A stretch of DNA of 64,000 bases from Flavobacterium sp. ALJ2 (GCF_015594725.1 NZ_JADNRC010000001.1:124001-188000); one strand, 5' to 3'; positions 35,979-45,548 are shown, numbered from the stretch's first letter. Notes: generated by a model from the letters alone, not told the origin. Translations and numbers: made by a program.

Positions 35979-36677
35979 CTAAAATTGTTTTGTAGTTATT
36001 GTGTCGCTTTCGATAAGGCCGTCACGCAAGCGAATGATGCGATGTGCATAGGCAGCAATATCTTCTTCGTGTGTTACTAGAATCACAGTATTACCATTGG
36101 CATGAATATCGCCAAATAGCTTCATAATTTCTACGGAGGTTTTGCTATCTAAATTTCCAGTTGGTTCATCAGCCAGAATAATTGATGGCTTGTTGACTAA
36201 TGCTCTTGCAATTGCCACACGTTGTCGTTGTCCCCCCGAAAGCTGATTGGGTTGGTGATCCATTCTGTCTTCGAGATTCACTTGTTTTAGTACTTCAGTA
36301 GCACGAATAATTCGTTCTGATTTAGAATGTCCTGCATAAATCATTGGTAAAGCCACATTATCTAGTGCAGTAGTTCTTGGTAAAAGATTAAATGTTTGAA
36401 AAACAAAGCCGATTTCTTTATTTCTAATTCCTGCTAATTCGTCATCTTGCATTTGGCTAACATCTTTTCCATTTAAGATATAACTTCCGGAAGTAGGAGT
36501 ATCTAAGCATCCCAATAAGTTCATTAATGTTGATTTTCCAGAGCCCGATGGTCCCATTAAGGCAACATATTCTCCTTTATTTATTTCTAAATCAATTCCT
36601 TTTAAGACATAAACAATTTCGTTTCCAAGTACAAAATTTCGTTTAATATTAGTTATTTTAATTAATGGATTTGCCAT
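35979..36677 (-). CDS. ABC transporter ATPase, LolD/MacB type
   Basis: A 232-residue ATP-binding subunit. Walker A is GPSGSGKST (42-50), the signature motif [15 protein letters not shown] is clear, and Walker B is [11 protein letters not shown] followed by LVTHEED with the H-loop. The subfamily (LolD, MacB, FtsE-like) is recognised by GNLDSKTS and the closely packed spacing. These ATPases power lipoprotein release or mechanotransmission machines with an FtsX-like partner. No permease lies next to it in this window, so its partner is unknown. Confidence 0.9.
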   Translation of the reverse strand: MANPLIKITNIKRNFVLGNEIVYVLKGIDLEINKGEYVALMGPSGSGKSTLMNLLGCLDTPTSGSYILNGKDVSQMQDDELAGIRNKEIGFVFQTFNLLPRTTALDNVALPMIYAGHSKSERIIRATEVLKQVNLEDRMDHQPNQLSGGQRQRVAIARALVNKPSIILADEPTGNLDSKTSVEIMKLFGDIHANGNTVILVTHEEDIAAYAHRIIRLRDGLIESDTITTKQF

Positions 36678-36949
36678 TGGAGTTTATGATTGTTGATTTA
36701 CAATTTTTAGATTTTAAAAGTACAAAAGACTTTTGAATTAATCATAAGTAGTTTAAAATACATTTTTGTTACACTTATTTATTGGAAGGAAGAAGCTTTT
36801 TTTAAGTGCAAATTACAAAACTGACAAAGTGCTTTATATAATTAATTTTAAAATTTATATAATTATCATATTTTATTAATTTTTGTGATTTTAATTTAAT
36901 TAAAACTATAATATTTGATAAAAAACTGATTTTTGTTTAAAAATAGCAG

Positions 36950-36957
36950 TATATTTG
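36950..36957 (+). promoter_or_regulatory. -7 box for the lipoprotein gene at 36984
   Basis: TATATTTG matches the consensus and lies 26 bases before the ATG. The gap 36678-36983 (306 bases) holds nothing else recognised. Confidence 0.6.
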
Positions 36958-36983
36958 ATGAATAACATTAACAAATCAAAATT

Positions 36984-37634
36984 ATGAAAAATACACAATT
37001 ATTATTCGGACTAGCATTTGTTGCCATGGGATTTACCTCATGTAAAGATGAAAAAGCAGTGCAAGCTGAAAAAACTATTGATTCTTACGTAGTATATGTA
37101 GATTCAGTAAAAAACGTAACTGCAGAAAATGCTAAAGCCAATTGGGAAACAATTGAAGACGGATATGCTACGCGAGCAGAAAAAGCAGAAATGGCTTTGG
37201 CGGATATCAAAGAAAATGCAAAAGCTCAAGAAAGATTAGAATCAAGTAAAGCTAAATATGAAGCTTTTAAATCAGAAATGGCTGCTCTTAATACACCAAA
37301 TAAACCACAAAAAATGCGAGATGCTCTATTTGGTGAAGGTAAAATAGGGGAGGATATGAATTTTGATTGGGTAAATGCTAAAAATATTCATAGTGTTTAC
37401 CAACAATTTGTACATACAGTTGAGAATAATAAAGACAGTTATTCTCGCGAAGACTGGGATAAGATTAAAATGATGTATGAGGCACTCGATAGCCGTAAAA
37501 ACACAGTTGAAAAAGAAGGACTTACGTCTGAGGATAATAGAAAAATTGCTGGGTTGAAATTGAAATTTGCACCAATGTATACCCTAAATAAAATGGGAGC
37601 AAAATCAGAAGAAACTGCCGAGGCAAAAAAGTAA
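36984..37634 (+). CDS. Lipoprotein of unknown function (DUF6565-like)
   Basis: A 216-residue protein with lipobox MGFTSC (Cys20). The mature part is highly charged and helical, with Ala/Glu/Lys-rich stretches (EKAEMALADIKENAKAQERL) that read as coiled-coil. It resembles a group of Bacteroidetes lipoproteins that I associate with DUF6565, unverified. Probably it faces the periplasm or is on the outer membrane. It is transcribed alone, from a -7 box at 36950 to a hairpin at 37678. Confidence 0.6.
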   Translation: MKNTQLLFGLAFVAMGFTSCKDEKAVQAEKTIDSYVVYVDSVKNVTAENAKANWETIEDGYATRAEKAEMALADIKENAKAQERLESSKAKYEAFKSEMAALNTPNKPQKMRDALFGEGKIGEDMNFDWVNAKNIHSVYQQFVHTVENNKDSYSREDWDKIKMMYEALDSRKNTVEKEGLTSEDNRKIAGLKLKFAPMYTLNKMGAKSEETAEAKK

Positions 37635-37677
37635 GTTAATGGAGTATTTATATTAGGTTAAATTTTGAATTTTGAGC

Positions 37678-37710
37678 AAAAATGACAGTCAGTAATGGCT
37701 GTCATTTTTT
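37678..37710. terminator. Terminator between convergent genes
   Basis: AAAAATGACAG (37678-37688) / CTGTCATTTTTT (37699-37710) with a 10-nt loop. It serves the lipoprotein gene (+); the methyltransferase gene (-) ends at the same place. Confidence 0.78.
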
Positions 37711-38486
37711 TATGCCCTAATTATAAAATGTTCTTTTTCCTGTTCATATCTAAAAAATACCAATCCCCATTGATATGTATCAATAGTAACTTTTACTTTT
37801 GGATGGTTTTTTATGATTCTCCAGACTTCTTCCATTTCTGGAGACCAATGTATGTCGTCAAAAATCCAAACAGTATCATTAGAAATTGTTGGCAGTAAAA
37901 GTTCAAAATAATCTAAAGTTGCTTTTTTAGAATGATTTCCATCAAAGTAAATTAATTGATAATTTGTAGTTGATAATTGATTGTTGAGATAACTATCGAA
38001 TTTTGTAACTATTGATTTTACATTAGCACAATTAAATTTTTGTAATTGTAATTGAGCTTGTTTTGCTGTTTCTGTGCAACCTTCGAGTGTTATGATTTTT
38101 GCTTTTGGATTTCCTAATGCTAGGGCAGTAGTTGCTAATCCTAAGGAAGTTCCTATTTCTAGTATATTATCTGGTTTAAAGTAAGCAGTAATTCGGAATA
38201 GTAACTCGGCTCTTTTAGGAGAAATCCCAGCTGTTTTAGCAATCTTCGAAATTGGTCTTGTATTGCTTTTAAAGACTCTTGACCCGGCACCAAAATCAGT
38301 TACTTCGATTGTGTTCTTATTTTGTGAAAATGATTTTCGATAAGCGCTTAAAACGGCATATTCTGGCTTTGTTTTTTTGTCATAAAAAGATTTCGTTAAT
38401 AAATTAAACACAAAAGGCGAATGCACTGCGTGTTCGTTTTTTGAGTTCCAAAGGAATTTGAGATATGATTTTATTTGAAATAACAT
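37710..38486 (-). CDS. SAM-dependent class I methyltransferase
   Basis: A 258-residue enzyme when started at the ATG at 38486; a longer frame adds MYLRAYFAKVI, which lies upstream of a likely promoter and is less probable. The SAM-binding motif is ILEIGTSLGLATTALALG, with acidic residue E of LEGC at the end of strand 2 and FDGNHSKKAT at the post-I region, as in O-methyltransferases of the catechol type. Substrate is not known. It follows a convergent lipoprotein gene. Confidence 0.75.
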   Translation of the reverse strand: MLFQIKSYLKFLWNSKNEHAVHSPFVFNLLTKSFYDKKTKPEYAVLSAYRKSFSQNKNTIEVTDFGAGSRVFKSNTRPISKIAKTAGISPKRAELLFRITAYFKPDNILEIGTSLGLATTALALGNPKAKIITLEGCTETAKQAQLQLQKFNCANVKSIVTKFDSYLNNQLSTTNYQLIYFDGNHSKKATLDYFELLLPTISNDTVWIFDDIHWSPEMEEVWRIIKNHPKVKVTIDTYQWGLVFFRYEQEKEHFIIRA

Positions 38487-38609
38487 AATGACTTTTGCAA
38501 AGTAGGCGCGAAGATACAAAAAAGTCGAGAGGCATAAAGTATAAAGTAAAATGTAAAAAGGGAGACTTTCTGACTTTTAGACTTTCGACTTTCAGACTCT
38601 AAAAAAGAC

Positions 38610-38617
38610 TATATTTG
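38610..38617 (+). promoter_or_regulatory. -7 box for the zinc-ribbon SDR gene
   Basis: TATATTTG lies 37 bases before the ATG. The region just upstream (38561-38600) is a run of degenerate GACTTT words. Confidence 0.6.
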
Positions 38618-38654
38618 CGGGCTTTAAATTTGGGCTAATAGTAATACGCATTTT

Positions 38655-40208
38655 ATGATAACGAAGGAAGAAATAGAAATAAAGAATACAATAACTTCGG
38701 AAGAAATAGCCCGATGTATTGCTATTTTGGCACAATTAAATACCGATACCGATCAAATATTTGATATTCCCAAAGAACAAAGAATTGCATTGCTTAAAGA
38801 AGCGGGTATGTTTTCCAGACCAGATAGAGGTGAGTTTTCTCGAAGAATTAAAGATGGTAAGGAAGCTGTTAAGCGTAAAAAGGAAAAGAAGGATAAAACG
38901 GCTCGTAAAGAAACTGGAATTCGACATGCTCGTGAAGCAAGCATATTTGTTGCACCAAAATTATTGGCTTATAATGATCTTGCTCATAAGGAACAATTAG
39001 AATTAGAAACGCCTAGGAATTGTTACGTATGTAAAACGGGTTTTACCAAGATGCACCATTTTTACGATACAATGTGTACGGATTGTGGTGATTTTAATTA
39101 TGCCAAACGTTTTCAAACTGCTGATGTAAAAGGGCAAGTTGCTGTTATAACTGGTTCTCGTTTAAAAATTGGATATCATATTACTTTGATGCTTCTGCGT
39201 GGTGGGGCAACTGTAATTGCAACAACACGTTTTCCAGTTGATTCTGCATTGCGATTTTCTAAAGAGGATGATTTTATGGAATGGGGACATCGTTTAAAAA
39301 TTCACGGATTAGATTTACGACATATTCCGAGTGTGGAGATTTTTTGCAATTTTATTGAGCAAAAGTACGAGCGACTGGATATTCTTATTAATAATGCTGC
39401 ACAAACAGTGAGACGTCCGGCTGGATTTTATACTCATTTAATGGAAAATGAGGAGCTTGCAATAGCTTCTTTACCTAAACAAGCACAAGAATTATTACTA
39501 GATCATACGAATTGTTTGGATGAGTTAAAGGTATTGACTTCGGGAGCTTCTTCTAACCAAAATATGCCTGTAACCTGGCATGGGCCTGAACCTGGAATAG
39601 GATTGCGTGCTTCGGCTAAATTATCTCAGATTCCTTATTCTTTTGATAATGCTCTTGTAGCAAATGAGGTTTTTCCAGAAGGAGAACTTGATGCCGATTT
39701 ACAGCAGGTTGATTTACGTAAAACAAATAGCTGGCGTTTAAGATTGGGGCAAATAGAAACGACTGAGATGATTGAGGTTCAATTAGTAAATTCGGTTGCG
39801 CCTTTTGTTTTATGCAATCGCCTTTCGGAAGTAATGAAGAAAGACAACACAGGACAAAAACACATTATAAATGTTTCGGCGATGGAAGGGAAGTTTCATC
39901 GCTTTTTTAAAGAAGACCGCCACCCACATACTAATATGGCAAAAGCTGCCTTGAATATGTTAACGCATACTTCATCGGGAACATTGGCAAAACACGGTAT
40001 TTTTATGAATGCTGTTGATACGGGCTGGGTAACCGATGAAGACCCTGCCGAATTGGCCAAAAAGAAACAAGAACTAGAAGATTTTCAGCCACCGCTAGAT
40101 ATTGTTGATGGCGCTGCACGTGTAATGGATCCTTTATTCGACGGAATTAATACAGGAAAACATTGGTGTGGGAAATTTTTAAAAGACTATAATCCGATTC
40201 CTTGGTAG
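38655..40208 (+). CDS. SDR-like protein with N-terminal zinc ribbon and altered active site
   Basis: A 517-residue protein, twice the usual SDR length. Residues 1-120 are charged and helical ([12 protein letters not shown]). A zinc-ribbon-like CxxC pair follows at C123/C126 and C141/C144. A Rossmann SDR domain begins near 160 with TGSRLKIG (166-173), then [16 protein letters not shown] (S408) and HTNMAKAAL, where T426 stands in the place of the catalytic tyrosine of YxxxK and K430 is kept. An insertion of about 100 residues separates the NNAA motif and the active site. Reaction and partners are unknown. Confidence 0.8.
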   Translation: MITKEEIEIKNTITSEEIARCIAILAQLNTDTDQIFDIPKEQRIALLKEAGMFSRPDRGEFSRRIKDGKEAVKRKKEKKDKTARKETGIRHAREASIFVAPKLLAYNDLAHKEQLELETPRNCYVCKTGFTKMHHFYDTMCTDCGDFNYAKRFQTADVKGQVAVITGSRLKIGYHITLMLLRGGATVIATTRFPVDSALRFSKEDDFMEWGHRLKIHGLDLRHIPSVEIFCNFIEQKYERLDILINNAAQTVRRPAGFYTHLMENEELAIASLPKQAQELLLDHTNCLDELKVLTSGASSNQNMPVTWHGPEPGIGLRASAKLSQIPYSFDNALVANEVFPEGELDADLQQVDLRKTNSWRLRLGQIETTEMIEVQLVNSVAPFVLCNRLSEVMKKDNTGQKHIINVSAMEGKFHRFFKEDRHPHTNMAKAALNMLTHTSSGTLAKHGIFMNAVDTGWVTDEDPAELAKKKQELEDFQPPLDIVDGAARVMDPLFDGINTGKHWCGKFLKDYNPIPW

Positions 40209-40250
40209 AATTAGTTTTCAGTCTCGGTCACAGTCTTTACCTCATAATAA

Positions 40251-40289
40251 AAAAAGCCAAAACAGAATTAAATTTTGTTGTGGCTTTTT
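40251..40289. terminator. Terminator, member of a three-copy related set
   Basis: AAAAAGCCAAAACA / TGTTGTGGCTTTTT with one mismatch. It lies between the SDR gene (+) and GNAT gene (-). Related hairpins are at 40805-40839 and 41965-42000. Confidence 0.7.
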
Positions 40290-40325
40290 CGCTTGAATAA
40301 ATGATGCGGTCTAAATTATAATTAG

Positions 40326-40772
40326 TTATTGCTTGGTTTTTAGTTTCATTTTTAAAACAGGATACTCTTTTCCTTCATCATCTTTATCGGTTCTGTCGTA
40401 TGGTATAAAACCAAATTTGGAGTAAAAATTAACCGCATTATGATTTTGTTCATTAACATCAACTTTGTTGGCGCCAAGTTCATTGATAGCAAAATTCATT
40501 AATGTTTTGCCAAACCCTTTCCCTATATGTTCTGGAGCTAAAAATAACATTTCTATTTTATTTTCTGCAATACCAATAAAGCCAAGAACGGTATCAACTT
40601 TTGTCAGGCAAAATAGGGGGAAAGAGTTAAAATCGATAGACGATACGATTTTTTTATAATAATCAATGTCAGATGGAACAAGGAAATTATGTGTGGCACG
40701 AACAGAATTTTCCCAAACATGAATCATCTGTTCTTTAAATCTATCATTGTAAGGTTGTATTTCGATTTTCAT
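40326..40772 (-). CDS. GNAT family N-acetyltransferase
   Basis: A 148-residue acetyltransferase. Motif A is FLAPEHIGKGFGKTLMNFA (acetyl-CoA pyrophosphate loop, residues about 77-95), preceded by the IGIAENKIEML strand and followed by the VNEQNHNAVNFYSKFGF motif B helix. Substrate unknown. It may be a small-molecule or peptide acetylase. It starts 33 bases past a terminator and probably has its own promoter, not identified. Confidence 0.87.
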   Translation of the reverse strand: MKIEIQPYNDRFKEQMIHVWENSVRATHNFLVPSDIDYYKKIVSSIDFNSFPLFCLTKVDTVLGFIGIAENKIEMLFLAPEHIGKGFGKTLMNFAINELGANKVDVNEQNHNAVNFYSKFGFIPYDRTDKDDEGKEYPVLKMKLKTKQ

Positions 40773-40804
40773 TTTATATTTTCAGAATAGTTATTTTATA
40801 AAAT

Positions 40805-40839
40805 AAAACCACAACAGAATTAGATTTTGTTGTGGTTTT
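40805..40839 (-). terminator. Terminator after the FKBP gene
   Basis: AAAACCACAACAGAAT / ATTTTGTTGTGGTTTT with one wobble, loop of three. It lies between the FKBP gene stop and the GNAT gene start on the minus strand. Similar to 40251-40289. Confidence 0.75.
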
Positions 40840-40909
40840 GTTATTTAATTAAAGCCAGGTTTTTAGTGTTTTTTTTCAGCGTTTAATAAATAAACAGTGA
40901 GGTAGTAAC

Positions 40910-41374
40910 TTAGTTTACTGAAATTAATTTAATATCAAAAATAAGTACTGAACCTCCAGGAATAGAACTGTAATCATTATCTCCATATCCTAAATGGGCA
41001 GGAACTATAAGTGTACCGCTACCTCCAGTTTTAAAATAAGGAATACCTTCTGTCCATCCTTTTATAACTTGGTCTAAGCCAAAAGAAATTCCAGCACTAC
41101 TTTCGTCAAATACTTTTCCATCTATAAAAGAACCTTTATAAGCTACTGTTACATTAGAGGTTGGTGTTGGTTGTGCTCCAGTTCCGGGTTCGTTAATTAC
41201 ATAATATAAACCAGATTCAGTTCTATGTGCATCCAATTTGTTCTTTGCTACATAATCTTTGATTTGTTGTTCGTTTTTAGTAATATAATCAATATCAGTA
41301 TTCTCTGTTTTTTTGTTTTTAGCACAAGAAATAAAAAGTGTCAAGGCTAATAGCGCAGGTATAAAGTGTTTCAT
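40910..41374 (-). CDS. FKBP-type peptidyl-prolyl isomerase lipoprotein
   Basis: A 154-residue envelope protein. The frame also opens at a TTG at 41398, but the ATG at 41374 gives a proper lipoprotein start (MKHFIPALLALTLFISC), and the -7 box at 41396-41403 overlaps the TTG. The FKBP domain covers about 55-154: VTVAYKGSFIDGKVFDES, SFGLDQVIKGWTEGIPY, and PAHLGYGDND. It would assist folding of periplasmic proteins by proline isomerisation. Confidence 0.92.
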   Translation of the reverse strand: MKHFIPALLALTLFISCAKNKKTENTDIDYITKNEQQIKDYVAKNKLDAHRTESGLYYVINEPGTGAQPTPTSNVTVAYKGSFIDGKVFDESSAGISFGLDQVIKGWTEGIPYFKTGGSGTLIVPAHLGYGDNDYSSIPGGSVLIFDIKLISVN

Positions 41375-41395
41375 AGAAAGTAGTTTTTTTAAACG

Positions 41396-41403
41396 CAAAT
41401 ATA
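41396..41403 (-). promoter_or_regulatory. -7 box for the FKBP gene
   Basis: TATATTTG on the minus strand (41403-41396), 21 bases before the ATG. It also rules out the upstream TTG as start. Confidence 0.6.
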
Positions 41404-41498
41404 ATATAATTTCAGTCTCAGTTTTCAGTCTCAGTCTCAGTGTTCTTTTTAAGTAATTAATTTGCTATCTAGTGAAAACTAAAAACGGTGACTGATTA

Positions 41499-41865
41499 CT
41501 AAATTACGCAGCCAAATTTGCTAGGATTGTTTATTATGTAATTAATTAGTTTTCCAATTTCAATATTTCTATCATTTAAATTGTCAAATGTTTCTTTATT
41601 TATGTATTTGCACTGCAAACAAAACTGCAACCAAACATTTGTTTCTGAGTTTTCGGCATCGCTATCAGTGAGTTTGCTTATAAATGATTTACATATCTTC
41701 TTTTTCTATATGATTCGGAAATATTAGCAGATACGCTCCTGGATGAACGACGTATTTGGTCAGTAAGAGAGTGTTTTTCTTCGGGAGGAAATGATTTGAT
41801 AGTTCAAATATTTCCATTGCGAGTTGAAAAGCTTTTTGATATGCTAGTAATTCTTTAAATCCCAT
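41499..41865 (-). pseudogene. Four-helix-bundle (S23 / rRNA intervening sequence type) protein gene broken by two frameshifts
   Basis: The frame from the ATG at 41865 gives MGFKELLAYQKAFQLAMEIF, then changes frame to FPPEEKHSLTDQIRRSSRSV with SANISESYRKRRY, and again to ISKLTDSDAENSETNVWLQF and beyond, ending at a TAG at 41499. This is the family pattern (SLTDQIRRSSxSVxANIAEG). The two breaks, each repaired by adding one base, would bring the span of 367 to 369 bases, which is 122 residues. The protein family is a four-helix bundle of unknown role, often encoded in rRNA insertions. The reading is by eye, but the fit in three frames is hard to explain otherwise. Confidence 0.8.
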
Positions 41866-41964
41866 TGATTTATTTTTTACAAGTACAATAAAAAAATAAG
41901 ATAAAACCTTTAAATTTATTTAAGATGCAACTTTGTAAAAGTTTTAAGTTGAAAATAAAAACAA

Positions 41965-42000
41965 AAAAGCCAAAACAAAGTAAATCTTGTTTTGGCTTTT
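41965..42000. terminator. Terminator in the long gap before the ABC-F gene
   Basis: AAAAGCCAAAACA / TGTTTTGGCTTTT pair perfectly. This hairpin shares the core of those at 40251 and 40805. It lies after the ABC-F gene stop (minus strand). Confidence 0.72.
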
Positions 42001-42084
42001 ATCTTTATAAATCAAAAGTTTTTGACTGTTCATCTGCAACTAAAGACTGTAACCCCGTCCCTGAGACTGAAAACGGAGACTGAA

Positions 42085-43947
42085 TTACCCTTCAATCTTA
42101 GCGCTCAATTCAAACCAGCGTTCTTCTTTTTGATCTATTTTATTAATGATATTTTGTAACTCATTGGCTTTTTTCTCGATATCAGCGTCAGCTACTTTTC
42201 CGTCCGAGAATAATTGTTCAATTTTAGTTTTATCGATCTCTAAATCTTTAATTTCTCTTTCTAGTTTTTGATATTCTTTTTGCTCGTTGAAGGTTAAGTT
42301 CCCGGTTGGATTGTTTTGTTTCCAATCTTTCTTTTCGGCTTTGTTTTCTTCTTTTTGAGCTACATCACTACTGTCTTCATAAGCTCTAAAATCGGAGTAG
42401 TTTCCGGGGAAATCTTCAACAACACCTTGTCCTCTAAAAATGAATAAGTGATCTACAATTTTATCCATAAAATACCTATCGTGAGATACTACCAATAAAC
42501 AGCCTGGATAATCCAAAAGGAAACTCTCAAGAACATTTAATGTTACGATATCTAAATCGTTTGTAGGCTCATCTAGAATAAGGAAGTTAGGATTCTGGAT
42601 TAAAACGGTACATAAATACAAACGTTTTAATTCTCCACCACTTAATCTGTCTACGAAATCGTATTGTTTTTTGGCATCGAAAAGGAAACGCTCTAATAAT
42701 TGTGAAGCCGAAATAATCTTTCCTTTCATCAACGGAATATATTCTCCGTATTCCTTTATAACATCGATAACGCGTTGCCCCGGTTTTGGATTGATTCCGC
42801 TTTGGGTATAATATCCGATTTTTATAGTTTCACCAACAACAACTTTTCCTGAGTCTAGCGGAAGTGTTCCTGTTAATAAATTTAGGAAAGTCGATTTTCC
42901 AGTTCCGTTTTTTCCGATGATTCCGATACGTTCTCCTCGTTGGAAATCAAAATCAAAATTATCTAGAATAACGTGGTCCTTAAACTTTTTAGAAATTTTG
43001 TGAAGCTCAATAATCTTGCTTCCCATGCGCTCCATATTAATTTCAAGCTCCACTTTATTTTCGCGACGGCGACTTTGTGCTTTTTCTTTAATATCATAAA
43101 AGTCATCCTGACGAGATTTGGATTTTGTCGTTCTTGCTTTTGGCTGGCGACGCATCCATTCTAATTCTTTTACGAATAAGTTTTGGGCTTTATCTACACT
43201 TGAGTTTTCAGAAGCAATTCGTTCTTCTTTTTTCTCTAAGTAATAAGAGTAATTTCCTTTGTATTGATATAATTTACCGTTGTCTAATTCTATGATTTCA
43301 TTACAAACACGCTCCAAAAAGAAACGGTCGTGCGTAACCATGAATAGTGTAATGTTTTCTTTAGCAAAATAACTTTCTAGCCATTCGATCATTTCAAGAT
43401 CCAAGTGATTGGTAGGCTCGTCCAGAATCAATAAATCAGGACGATTAATTAGTATAATTGCTAATGATAAACGTTTTTTCTGACCTCCAGAAAGATTTTT
43501 TACTTTTAGTTTAAAGTCTTCAAGTTTAAGCTTAAACAGAATTTGCTTGTATTGTGTTTCAAAATCCCAGGCATTGTGTTGGTCCATTCCGTCAAAAGCT
43601 TTTTGGTATGCTTCTTCATCTTCTGGATTTTCTAATGCTTTTTCGTAGGCTTCAATAACTTTTAGGGTTTCATTATCAGAAGCAAATATGCTTTCTTCGA
43701 TAGTAAGTTCCTCTTGTAAATTATTGTTTTGGGAAAGGAAAGCCATTCTGATTCCTTTTCTTAAAACTACCTGACCTGTATCTGGTTCTTCTAAACCATT
43801 GATAATACTCATGATAGTTGTTTTTCCAGAGCCGTTTTTGGCAATGAAAGCAATTTTTTGGTCTTTATTGATTCCAAAAGAGATGTTGTCAAATAAGGTT
43901 CTTTCACCAAATGACTTGGATATATTTTCTACAGATAAGTAATTCAT
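42085..43947 (-). CDS. ABC-F family ATPase (Uup-like)
   Basis: A 620-residue soluble protein with two ABC domains: Walker A AKNGSGKTT at the first and GKNGTGKST at the second, signature LSGGQKKRLSLA and LSGGELKRLYL, and two ILDEPTNHLD / ILDEPTNDLD Walker B segments. A charged linker between domains and a C-terminal coiled-coil (from about 545) match Uup. ABC-F proteins act at the ribosome or on DNA rather than in transport. Its -7 box is at 44042-44049, with a leader of roughly 90 bases. Confidence 0.9.
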   Translation of the reverse strand: MNYLSVENISKSFGERTLFDNISFGINKDQKIAFIAKNGSGKTTIMSIINGLEEPDTGQVVLRKGIRMAFLSQNNNLQEELTIEESIFASDNETLKVIEAYEKALENPEDEEAYQKAFDGMDQHNAWDFETQYKQILFKLKLEDFKLKVKNLSGGQKKRLSLAIILINRPDLLILDEPTNHLDLEMIEWLESYFAKENITLFMVTHDRFFLERVCNEIIELDNGKLYQYKGNYSYYLEKKEERIASENSSVDKAQNLFVKELEWMRRQPKARTTKSKSRQDDFYDIKEKAQSRRRENKVELEINMERMGSKIIELHKISKKFKDHVILDNFDFDFQRGERIGIIGKNGTGKSTFLNLLTGTLPLDSGKVVVGETIKIGYYTQSGINPKPGQRVIDVIKEYGEYIPLMKGKIISASQLLERFLFDAKKQYDFVDRLSGGELKRLYLCTVLIQNPNFLILDEPTNDLDIVTLNVLESFLLDYPGCLLVVSHDRYFMDKIVDHLFIFRGQGVVEDFPGNYSDFRAYEDSSDVAQKEENKAEKKDWKQNNPTGNLTFNEQKEYQKLEREIKDLEIDKTKIEQLFSDGKVADADIEKKANELQNIINKIDQKEERWFELSAKIEG

Positions 43948-44509
43948 GGAAATTTGTAACTGAAAATCAGTTTTTTATTGTTTAAAAATGAGCAACTCAA
44001 TTAGCTTCTAAAATTCATAGAAGTTCCTAAAAAAGTAGCCGCAAAGATAGCCTTTTGTTACAAACAAAAAAAAGATAGCTTTACAACTGTTTTTTTGATT
44101 GATTTTCTATTAATTTATTTTATTGAGCTTATACGCTTAGTGCCTATTTTATCTCTTTTTGACACATCGGTTTTGTGTACTTTTTAAATAAAATACCATA
44201 TAGTAAGTACCTTGGCGAATTTAAAAACATTTCCCCTTTTGAATACTGTACACATTTTTATTACTCGTGATCCTTTTAAATACGATACAAAAAGCTTTAT
44301 GAAACTAAACTTAACATTATGGGACATGGTATTTACAGTAGAACCTTCTATATGTTGACAGCCATAGTATTGGCAATTCTTTTATAAAGTTTGGGGTGCT
44401 TTTATCTTTAAATACTTCTATAGCTGCTAATTTTTATATATAAAACCTATGTTTTAAATGAGTTTTTATGAATTGCTCACCACAGATTAAGGTTAGCGTT
44501 ATGAAATTT
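43948..44509. other. Long intergenic region
   Basis: This 562-base gap contains the ABC-F -7 box (44042) and a tiny frame on the + strand, from 44318, that reads MGHGIYSRTFYMLTAIVLAI before a stop. The latter vaguely resembles the start of lmo0937-type small membrane proteins, but does not continue. No other gene is seen. Confidence 0.3.
44042..44049 (-). promoter_or_regulatory. -7 box for the ABC-F gene
   Basis: TATCTTTG on the minus strand (44049-44042) matches the consensus, 95 bases before the ATG. Confidence 0.55.
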
Positions 44510-45496
44510 TTATTTTAAAAAGTTTTCATACTTATCCCCTAGATATGTACTTAAAATAGGACTCAAATCAACTCGATGAATTTGCTGAGGTGTATTAAGT
44601 ACAGGTTTTCTAACTAAAGATTCATTGGTTAAATAATAATGTAATCCATCTTCGGTTGCGATACCTTCAATTTGATGAAATAGCAATGCGATCTTGATTT
44701 TTCGTTTATTACCCGATAGGAAATCATTGTTTTTATAATCATATAAAAGATATAAAAATGGTTTCCCTATTTTTGAATACCCGCAAAGAACAATCAGTTT
44801 CTTGGAAGGCAAATAAGTTGCACCAGTTACCAATCCTTTTACATCGAGGGTTTCTTTTAGTTGAGCAATATGATTTCCGGGTTTGTTGGGTAAAGTATAA
44901 ATGCTGGTTTTAGTTTGTTTCCATTGCTTGGTAAACAAATAAATGCTGTCGTTTGTAACGATAAAAGCTTCGCAATCAAAGTTGGTTTTGTTTGCTTTTT
45001 CTCGTGTAAAATCCGTTTGATTGGAATAAGTAAACGAAATGGTATCGATGATAGGTTTTCCTGCCAGAAACGATTCTTTCTTGATTTTTAGGATATGCAA
45101 ATTACTTCTGTTTCCTGTATAATTATTCCCGAAATCGCCTATGTATATATGCGTGCTGTCTTGTGAGATTTCTTCCCAATCGGTATTGACTACTTTTTCT
45201 AGTACAATTTTCTTTTTAATCTCTCCCTGATGATTTAGCCCATAAATGGTTTTGTCATGGTCATCATTATGTGTCCACAATAACGAATTAAAAGCTATTA
45301 ATCCCGAGGTTTCTTTTATAGAATCACTTAGCTTATTAGAATACTCTGGTTTTATTTTTACTGATTTGTAAACACAACTTCCATCGTTCTCAGTAGCCTT
45401 TGGATTGTAGTTTTTAGACAACGGATCGGTACAACCTAAGATTTGCCCGTAAGTTGATGTAATGCATAAAAAGAAAAGCAAAAGGGCTTTTTTCAT
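44510..45496 (-). CDS. Secreted beta-propeller-like protein with N-terminal GCTDP motif
   Basis: A 328-residue protein with a signal peptide (LLLFFLCITSTYGQ). It is followed by GCTDPLSKNYNPKATENDGSC, a calcium-loop-like motif common in secreted Bacteroidetes proteins and written here as GCTDP...NDGSC. The remaining 270 residues have repeated strands with HNDDHDKTIYGL, IYIGDFGNNY, NFDCEAFIVTNDSIYLFTK and IEGIATEDGLHYYLTNES, consistent with a propeller. I do not recognise a function. A -7 box is at 45516-45523. Confidence 0.6.
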   Translation of the reverse strand: MKKALLLFFLCITSTYGQILGCTDPLSKNYNPKATENDGSCVYKSVKIKPEYSNKLSDSIKETSGLIAFNSLLWTHNDDHDKTIYGLNHQGEIKKKIVLEKVVNTDWEEISQDSTHIYIGDFGNNYTGNRSNLHILKIKKESFLAGKPIIDTISFTYSNQTDFTREKANKTNFDCEAFIVTNDSIYLFTKQWKQTKTSIYTLPNKPGNHIAQLKETLDVKGLVTGATYLPSKKLIVLCGYSKIGKPFLYLLYDYKNNDFLSGNKRKIKIALLFHQIEGIATEDGLHYYLTNESLVRKPVLNTPQQIHRVDLSPILSTYLGDKYENFLK

Positions 45497-45515
45497 TGGG
45501 ATGAATTGTGATTAT

Positions 45516-45523
45516 CAAAAGTA
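45516..45523 (-). promoter_or_regulatory. -7 box for the GCTDP protein gene
   Basis: TACTTTTG on the minus strand, 20 bases before the ATG. Confidence 0.55.
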
Positions 45524-45548
45524 GGGGAATATTTTTTGATTTAAAAGG

